A stretch of 36,728 nucleotides of DNA from Elusimicrobia bacterium GWA2_62_23 (GTDB lineage Bacteria; Elusimicrobiota; Elusimicrobia; Elusimicrobiales; UBA9959): NCBI GenBank assembly GCA_001799635.1, contig MGTV01000020.1, positions 1 to 36,728 on the forward strand, read 5' to 3'. Under the pieces are notes generated by a model, which saw nothing but the letters and a program-made list of their open reading frames with translations, did not search any database and was not told the DNA's origin. Both the position numbers and the translations under genes were made by a program. Shown in pieces: positions 32,249 through 36,728 of this stretch. Numbering within the stretch: the stretch's first letter is position 1; each line of letters opens with the position of its first letter.

Positions 32249-32754
32249 CTATCCCCGGCGCCCTGCTCTGGATAGTGGGCTATTGCACGGTCTTCGCGCT
32301 GCTGTGGGCCTGGGGCCTGGTGTGGATCCTGGAGCGCAAGGAGAAGAAGTACCTGCAGGGCTCGCTGTCCTTCACCGACGCGTTCCTGGCCGGCTCCTTC
32401 TTCCTCATCGCCGTCTATATCTCCAATATCATCGTGCTCTTGCGCTGGCAGCGCTTCGGCATCTTCTACAACATCGCCCTGGTCACGGCGCTGGCCGGGT
32501 TCATGCTCTACAAGGAAACGGAATACAAGACCAGGGCCGCCATGCGCAACCGGCGCCTGCGCGCGGAAGTGCGCCTGCTGGAGTTCCATTTAACGAAGGA
32601 CGCCTCCAACGCTGCCTATTACGAACGCCTCAGCGAACTCTACGAGCAGCTGGGGGAAAAGCGCGCGGCGCTGGACACGGCCCGCCTGGGCGCCAAGCTG
32701 GAGCCCACGGTGCGCAACAGCTGGCGCGTGAAACGCCTGGAAGATGGTCAGTGA
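32245..32754 (+). CDS. Three-span membrane protein with C-terminal helical region
   Basis: A 169-residue protein I do not recognise. Three hydrophobic segments (about 5-28, 43-66 and 71-90) are followed by a charged helical C-terminus (NAAYYERLSELYEQLGEKRAALDTARLGAKLEP) that resembles one or two TPR-like helical hairpins. Its start overlaps the inositol phosphatase stop (ATGA) and it ends with 7 bases overlapping the convergent gene at 32748. Confidence 0.75.
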   Translation: MTIPGALLWIVGYCTVFALLWAWGLVWILERKEKKYLQGSLSFTDAFLAGSFFLIAVYISNIIVLLRWQRFGIFYNIALVTALAGFMLYKETEYKTRAAMRNRRLRAEVRLLEFHLTKDASNAAYYERLSELYEQLGEKRAALDTARLGAKLEPTVRNSWRVKRLEDGQ

Positions 32755-34157
32755 GCGGAAAGCTCGGCCGCCAGACGCCGGGCGGCGTCCCTGAAAAGAT
32801 AGTCCTCCGGAGCGGCGGCGCTCCCGGAAACCAGTATCTCGCCTGAAGCCGCGTCGACTATGCGCGCGGTGATAAGATAACCGGATTTATTCCTGCTCAC
32901 GTTCCCCAGGAGCGCCAGGTCCGCGCCCGACAGGCGGGCCAGCCGGGACGCGGCCTCGCCCTCGGAAAGGCCGGCGTAGGCCAGTTTCTTTTCGGCCAGG
33001 ATGAAATCCAGTTTGGAGCGCTCTACCAGCCGGTAGCGCCCCGTCTTCAATAATTCCGACTCGGCGAGGTTGCGCACCACCGAAGCCTCCGTCTCGGTAA
33101 CTCCGGAACCGGCCGAAAACGCGCCCACGGCCAGCAAGGCGCCGCGCCCGGCGGGCGCCGCGGAGCTTTTCTTTGCGTCGGAGGGAGCGCCGCCCCAGGC
33201 GAGGCCGGCCGTCATGCGGTGGGCGGCGCCCAGCTCGCCGTAAGGCGCGAAGGCGTAATCCAGCGCGAAGCCGCCGAAGCGCAGGCCGAAGCCGCCGGTA
33301 AAGGCGCCCATGAAGCCGTGGTCGTCGTAGTTCTTGAAGTTCATGCCGCCGCGCAGGAAAAGGCCGGAGGCGGAGGCGTAAGGAATGGAGTATTCGCCGG
33401 CGAAAGCCAGGTAGGGGGCGTGGTCGGAGGGCAGCCGGCCTTCCATGAAAATATTGAACCGCGGCGCGTACTTCCAGCGCAGCCCGCCGCCCAGTTCGAA
33501 GGGCAGCGGGTCTTTTTCGGAGCCGAGTTTGAGGGGCGGGCCGAAATTGCGCACGGCCAGCGCCAGCTCGGTATTGGAGGAAGGGTCCTTGAAGATGAAG
33601 CCGGCGTCCAGCGCGGCCGTGGCGCCGCTCTCGCCGGCGAGCGCCGACTTTACGTATTTAAGGTTGAGGCCGAAATCGAAAGCGCGGAAAGCGCGCGCCC
33701 AGCCGGCACCGGCCGCCAGGTCGTAGGCCTGCACTTCGGAGCCGGAGCCGGTGCCGGCCCCGTCCAACTGCTCGCCGGGAGACGCCCCGTGGTAGAGGAG
33801 CCCGGCGGAGAGGACGCCGGACGCCGTGGAATTTGAGAAGACCAGGCCCGTGCGGGAAGCGCCTTCGAGCAGGGCCTCGTAGGACGCGGAGACGGCGCGG
33901 TTCCGGGCGGGCAGGGCCGCGGCCCCTGCCGGGTTCAGGAAGAAGGCGTCGGGGCCGCGCAGGGCCAGGCCGGCTCCGCCCAGCGCGGAGAAACGGGCGG
34001 AAGGGGGGACTTTCAGGAACTGGGCGCCGGTCAGGCCGCGCGCCTCGTCGGTAAAAGCGTTGTCGGGGAAAAAGCCGCAGCGCGCAGGGGCGGCGGCAAG
34101 CGCGGCGGCCAGCAGCGCGCAGAGAACCGCCCACGTCCCTTTTATCGGCTTTGCCAC
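32748..34157 (-). CDS. PorV-family outer-membrane protein fused to a CsgG/LpoB-like domain
   Basis: A 469-residue exported protein. The signal peptide ends near residue 26. The N-terminal half (about 40-325) has the PorV/PorQ pattern (LKVPPSARFSALGGAGLA, AFFLNPAGAAALP, regular amphipathic strands ending in a beta-barrel-like FGGFALDYAF). PorV family proteins are outer-membrane beta barrels linked to type IX secretion and surface proteins. The C-terminal part (about 340-469) is like CsgG/FlgO/LpoB domains: LLAVGAFSAGSG, RNLAESELLKTGRYRLVERSKLDFILAEKKL, ADLALLGNVSRNKSGYLITARIVDAASGEI. The fusion is uncommon. Confidence 0.8.
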   Translation of the reverse strand: MAKPIKGTWAVLCALLAAALAAAPARCGFFPDNAFTDEARGLTGAQFLKVPPSARFSALGGAGLALRGPDAFFLNPAGAAALPARNRAVSASYEALLEGASRTGLVFSNSTASGVLSAGLLYHGASPGEQLDGAGTGSGSEVQAYDLAAGAGWARAFRAFDFGLNLKYVKSALAGESGATAALDAGFIFKDPSSNTELALAVRNFGPPLKLGSEKDPLPFELGGGLRWKYAPRFNIFMEGRLPSDHAPYLAFAGEYSIPYASASGLFLRGGMNFKNYDDHGFMGAFTGGFGLRFGGFALDYAFAPYGELGAAHRMTAGLAWGGAPSDAKKSSAAPAGRGALLAVGAFSAGSGVTETEASVVRNLAESELLKTGRYRLVERSKLDFILAEKKLAYAGLSEGEAASRLARLSGADLALLGNVSRNKSGYLITARIVDAASGEILVSGSAAAPEDYLFRDAARRLAAELSAH

Positions 34158-34167
34158 TTTTGAAGCC

Positions 34168-34677
34168 TTATTTTTTGAGGTCCGACAGGAGGTACTCGAT
34201 CCTGGCCTTCAGCTTGACCTTGTCCAGGGAGTCCATGTCGGCGAGGATATCCTCGAGGAACTTCACGGTGAAATCGTTGTTGACGCGGCTTTTGGAAAGC
34301 GACGCCTCCAGGGCCTTCAGCCTGGCGTCCAGGCCCGAAATACCCTCGTAGATGCCCCTGACGAAAGTCTCGGCGCGGTTGGCGTCGGGGCCTCCCGCGG
34401 CAGGCTCTTCGGCGGGAAGGGTGAGCTCTTCGCGGACGGCGGGGATATCGGAGAGTTCGGGCTGCACCGGGAGTTCGACGGCCGCTGGCTCGTCGACGAC
34501 GGGCGCCGGCAGGGCTTCGGCGCTCTCGGGCAGGGCGGCGTCGTCGAAAGCGGCGTTCTTGAGCTCGAGGTAGCGGCGGATGGAGTAGATAAGGCCCACC
34601 AGGGCGGCCGCCGCCACACCCGACCAGGCGTAGAAAACGGGGTCCATCCAGGCGGAATAGAAGTTGAAAGTAGGCAT
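34168..34677 (-). CDS. Single-span membrane protein with acidic linker and coiled helices
   Basis: A 169-residue protein of unknown function. One N-terminal span (about 15-33, YAWSGVAAAALVGLIYSI), then a long proline- and glutamate-rich linker (about 45-100), then a C-terminal helical part with heptad-like spacing (ISGLDARLKALEASLSKS) ending in KVKLKARIEYLLSDLKK. It starts 18 bases after the MBL-fold gene and ends 10 bases before the PorV-CsgG-like gene, so the reverse-strand group 34157-35535 probably forms one operon. Confidence 0.75.
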   Translation of the reverse strand: MPTFNFYSAWMDPVFYAWSGVAAAALVGLIYSIRRYLELKNAAFDDAALPESAEALPAPVVDEPAAVELPVQPELSDIPAVREELTLPAEEPAAGGPDANRAETFVRGIYEGISGLDARLKALEASLSKSRVNNDFTVKFLEDILADMDSLDKVKLKARIEYLLSDLKK

Positions 34678-34695
34678 AGTCTTAGAAGTCTCCGT

Positions 34696-35535
34696 TCAGA
34701 ATTTAATTTCCTGCGCTTCCCTCACGGCGAAACACTTCAGTTTGGAGCCGGCCCGGCGCGCCAGCCGCGAACATTCGGCGACGATCCTGTCGAGCTCGGC
34801 GTCGCTCCTGTCCTGGTTATGGTGGAAAAGCCCCAGCGAGCGCACCTCGGCCTTGAGCGCCAGGTCCAGCGCCTGCTGCCACGTGGAGTGGCCCCAGGTC
34901 CTGCGCCGCGGGTACTCGGCATCCGTGTAATCCGCGTCGTGGACCAGCAGGTCGGCGCCGCGGGAGAAGGCCACATAGTCGGAGGCGGTCCGGCCGCCGG
35001 GGTGCACGAAGCCCAGCTCGTTGTCGGTCAGGAAAACGAAGGTCTTCCCGCTCTCGCAGAATTTATAGCCCAGCCCGTTGTTGGGGTGGCTGAGCTCGAT
35101 GGGCAGCACCTGCAGGCCGCCTATCTCGCAGCCGGCCGTGCAGACGGAGGAAAAATCGAAACGCGCCGAGATCTCCTCGAACTTGACCGGGAAGCCGGGC
35201 GGCTGCATGGTCTTGGCTATGATCTCGCGCACCGGGTCCGACGTGAAAGAGCAGCCCAGGATGTTGATGCGGGTCTTCTTGTTGTAGATGGGGGCGAAGA
35301 ACGGGAAACCGAGGACATGGTCCCAGTGGGAATGCGTGAACAGCATGGTAAAACGGTTGGAGGGGTTCTTGATGAGCTCCTTGCCCAGCAGGCGTATGCC
35401 CGACCCGGCGTCTATCACCAGCAGTTCGTTCTTCCTGGAGCGCACTTCCAGACAGGTAGTGCTGCCGCCGTATTTTATGTACTGGCGCCCGGAAACCGGG
35501 ATGGAACCGCGCGCGCCCCAGAATTTTATCTTCAT
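34696..35535 (-). CDS. MBL-fold metal-dependent hydrolase (phosphodiesterase-like)
   Basis: A 279-residue metallo-beta-lactamase-fold enzyme like the PhnP / YycJ / cyclic phosphodiesterase group. The start MKIKFWGARGSIPV with GSTTCLE matches the group. Metal motif THSHWDHVLGFPFF gives H68, H70, D72 and H73. LSHPNNGLGY, LLVHDADYTDAE and GHSTWQQAL give further ligand histidines and aspartate. Substrate is likely a cyclic phosphodiester but is not provable here. Confidence 0.88.
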   Translation of the reverse strand: MKIKFWGARGSIPVSGRQYIKYGGSTTCLEVRSRKNELLVIDAGSGIRLLGKELIKNPSNRFTMLFTHSHWDHVLGFPFFAPIYNKKTRINILGCSFTSDPVREIIAKTMQPPGFPVKFEEISARFDFSSVCTAGCEIGGLQVLPIELSHPNNGLGYKFCESGKTFVFLTDNELGFVHPGGRTASDYVAFSRGADLLVHDADYTDAEYPRRRTWGHSTWQQALDLALKAEVRSLGLFHHNQDRSDAELDRIVAECSRLARRAGSKLKCFAVREAQEIKF

Positions 35536-35581
35536 ATTTTCTCTATATTAGCAAAAACTTTCCCGGTTTTACGCTTAACTC

Positions 35582-36607
35582 TCAATACATACCGCTTTTT
35601 TCCAGTTCGGCTGGGGACAGCGGCGCCCGGAAGAGCCGGTAAACCCAGGCCTGGTAGCCTATCACCACCGGCAGGAAGACCAGCACCACGCCCGTCATCA
35701 GGCGGAGGGTGTAGACGCTGGAGGCGGAGTTGTACACGGTCAGGGCGAACTCCGGGTCTATCGCCGAGGGCAGCAGCGCCGGGTAGATCCCCGCGAAGCC
35801 GGTCAGCGTGAAGAAGACGATGGCGGCCATGGACACGAGGAAAGCCGCGCCGCGCAGACCGCGCGCCAGCAGCACCCGGGCCAGGACCAGCGCCGCCGCG
35901 AAGAGGACGGGCAGGACCGCCAGCGCCGGGCGCGCCAGGAAATTACCGTACAGGCCGGTGGCCGCCCAGCTGTAGGCCAGGAAAGCCGCGGTCAGGGCCG
36001 CGAGCAGGTACCAGCTCCGGGCGGCCAGACCGGCGGCGCGTTCGGCCGCCGCCGCGGGCGCCTTGAAGGAGAGCCACAGCTGCCCGTGGAACAGGAAGAA
36101 GGCGCAGAACAGCAGGCCGGTCAGCAGGGCGTACGGGTTCAACAGGCCAAGGAAGGTCCCGGCGTAACCGTCGGGCCCTATCTGCAGGCCGCGGAAGATA
36201 TTGCCGAAGGCCACGCCCAGCAGCAGCGTCGCCAGGAAACTGGAGACACAGGCGGTCCGCTCCCAGAAAGAGCGCCAGCGCGCGTCCTGCACCTTGCCGC
36301 GGAATTCCAGCGCCACGCCGCGGAAGATGAGCGAGAAGAGGATGAGGAAGAGGGCCGGGTAGAGCCAGCTGAACAGCCCGGCGTAAACCGCCGGAAAGGC
36401 GGCGAAAGTGGCGCCGCCCGCGGTGATGAGCCAGACCTCGTTGCCGTCCCAGAAGGGCCCGACCGAGGCGAATACTCCGCGGCGTTCCTCGTCGTTAGCC
36501 GCGGCCAGCCAACCGGAAAAGCCCACGCCGAGGTCGAAACCGTCCAACGCGAAATAACCGGCCCAGAGCACCGCCCAGAACACGAACCAGAGTTTTGCGT
36601 AATCCAT
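35582..36607 (-). CDS. cydB: Cytochrome bd ubiquinol oxidase subunit II
   Basis: The second subunit of the high-affinity bd-type terminal oxidase in the inner membrane. GYFALDGFDLGVGF near residue 16 is the family's N-terminal hallmark, followed by GPFWDGNEVWLITAGGATFAAFP and about eight spans. The length of about 341 is typical. The ATG at 36607 has AGAGGTGA upstream; a GTG three codons earlier lacks one. CydA, which usually precedes it directly, should lie on this strand beyond the right edge. Confidence 0.95.
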   Translation of the reverse strand: MDYAKLWFVFWAVLWAGYFALDGFDLGVGFSGWLAAANDEERRGVFASVGPFWDGNEVWLITAGGATFAAFPAVYAGLFSWLYPALFLILFSLIFRGVALEFRGKVQDARWRSFWERTACVSSFLATLLLGVAFGNIFRGLQIGPDGYAGTFLGLLNPYALLTGLLFCAFFLFHGQLWLSFKAPAAAAERAAGLAARSWYLLAALTAAFLAYSWAATGLYGNFLARPALAVLPVLFAAALVLARVLLARGLRGAAFLVSMAAIVFFTLTGFAGIYPALLPSAIDPEFALTVYNSASSVYTLRLMTGVVLVFLPVVIGYQAWVYRLFRAPLSPAELEKSGMY

Positions 36608-36691
36608 AGAAATCACCTCTTATCAAACCAGCGACTTAAATCCAAAGGGGACGGCGAGGTGTTCCCCGCACGCCCCAGTTGGGGAGGGGGG

Positions 36692-36718
36692 CCCCGCCTT
36701 AATTATCCCAGGCGGGGG
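36692..36718 (-). other. Hairpin upstream of cydB
   Basis: CCCCGCC (36692-36698) pairs with GGCGGGG (36712-36718) around a 13-base A/T-rich loop. No T-run is visible on the reverse strand, so it could be an attenuator or an mRNA-stabilising element between cydA and cydB rather than a terminator. The window ends ten bases later. Confidence 0.4.
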
Positions 36719-36728
36719 GAACCGCGCA

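Noticed and set aside
34060..35811. A 583-codon forward frame
   Set aside because: Antisense to three reverse-strand genes with good motifs.
1..36728. CRISPR array or rRNA genes
   Set aside because: No regularly spaced repeats and no rRNA-conserved blocks were seen on either strand.

Overview
The window looks like chromosomal DNA of a Gram-negative-type bacterium with a G+C-rich core. It carries a PorV-type outer-membrane protein, many small secreted proteins, a pilin-like protein with no N-terminal pilin helix, and a cytochrome bd subunit. The protein style resembles Elusimicrobiota or a neighbouring phylum. That placement is an impression from protein character and synteny, not a computed assignment. 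No rRNA, intact tRNA or CRISPR array was seen.

Positions 1 to about 7,070 form an accessory region that is visibly richer in A+T than the rest. It holds a radical SAM-VanW fusion, a D-Ala-D-Ala-ligase-like ATP-grasp enzyme, and a convergent PdxB-like dehydrogenase whose 3' end overlaps the ligase gene. A gene-poor stretch with strong hairpins follows. Next comes an insertion of about 2.5 kb between two copies of a terminator-plus-promoter repeat (4513 and 6991). This insertion contains an unknown gene that looks 5'-truncated, the internally deleted remnant of an IS481-family transposase, and a small unknown gene.

Positions 7,119 to 9,340 carry a small membrane-protein and companion pair and a secreted cysteine-containing protein, each set closed by a clear hairpin terminator. 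Positions 9,461 to 16,468 are one forward gene train: surE, the pilin-like secreted protein, a HELGH metallopeptidase, a CoA-binding protein, pcm, an alpha/beta hydrolase and a DrrAB-like ABC exporter. A reverse-strand flippase and a divergent FNR-like regulator with an FNR-spaced cysteine set follow.

Positions 18,842 to 28,036 are reverse-strand housekeeping genes. Upstream is def-fmt-PASTA protein-rpe-response regulator. Downstream, behind its own promoter, is rpsP-khpA-trmD-rplS-rnhB-yraN-punA-deoA-upp. This second train joins ribosome and tRNA maturation to nucleoside salvage, and rimM is missing from its usual place. The PASTA protein has no kinase domain but sits where PASTA kinases sit in Firmicutes.

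The right end has an amino-acid permease with a universal-stress-like tail and an apparently leaderless promoter, an orphan PTS EIIA protein, a forward trio (sugar-kinase-like, inositol monophosphatase, membrane protein), a PorV-CsgG-like fusion, a small membrane protein, an MBL-fold phosphodiesterase and cydB.
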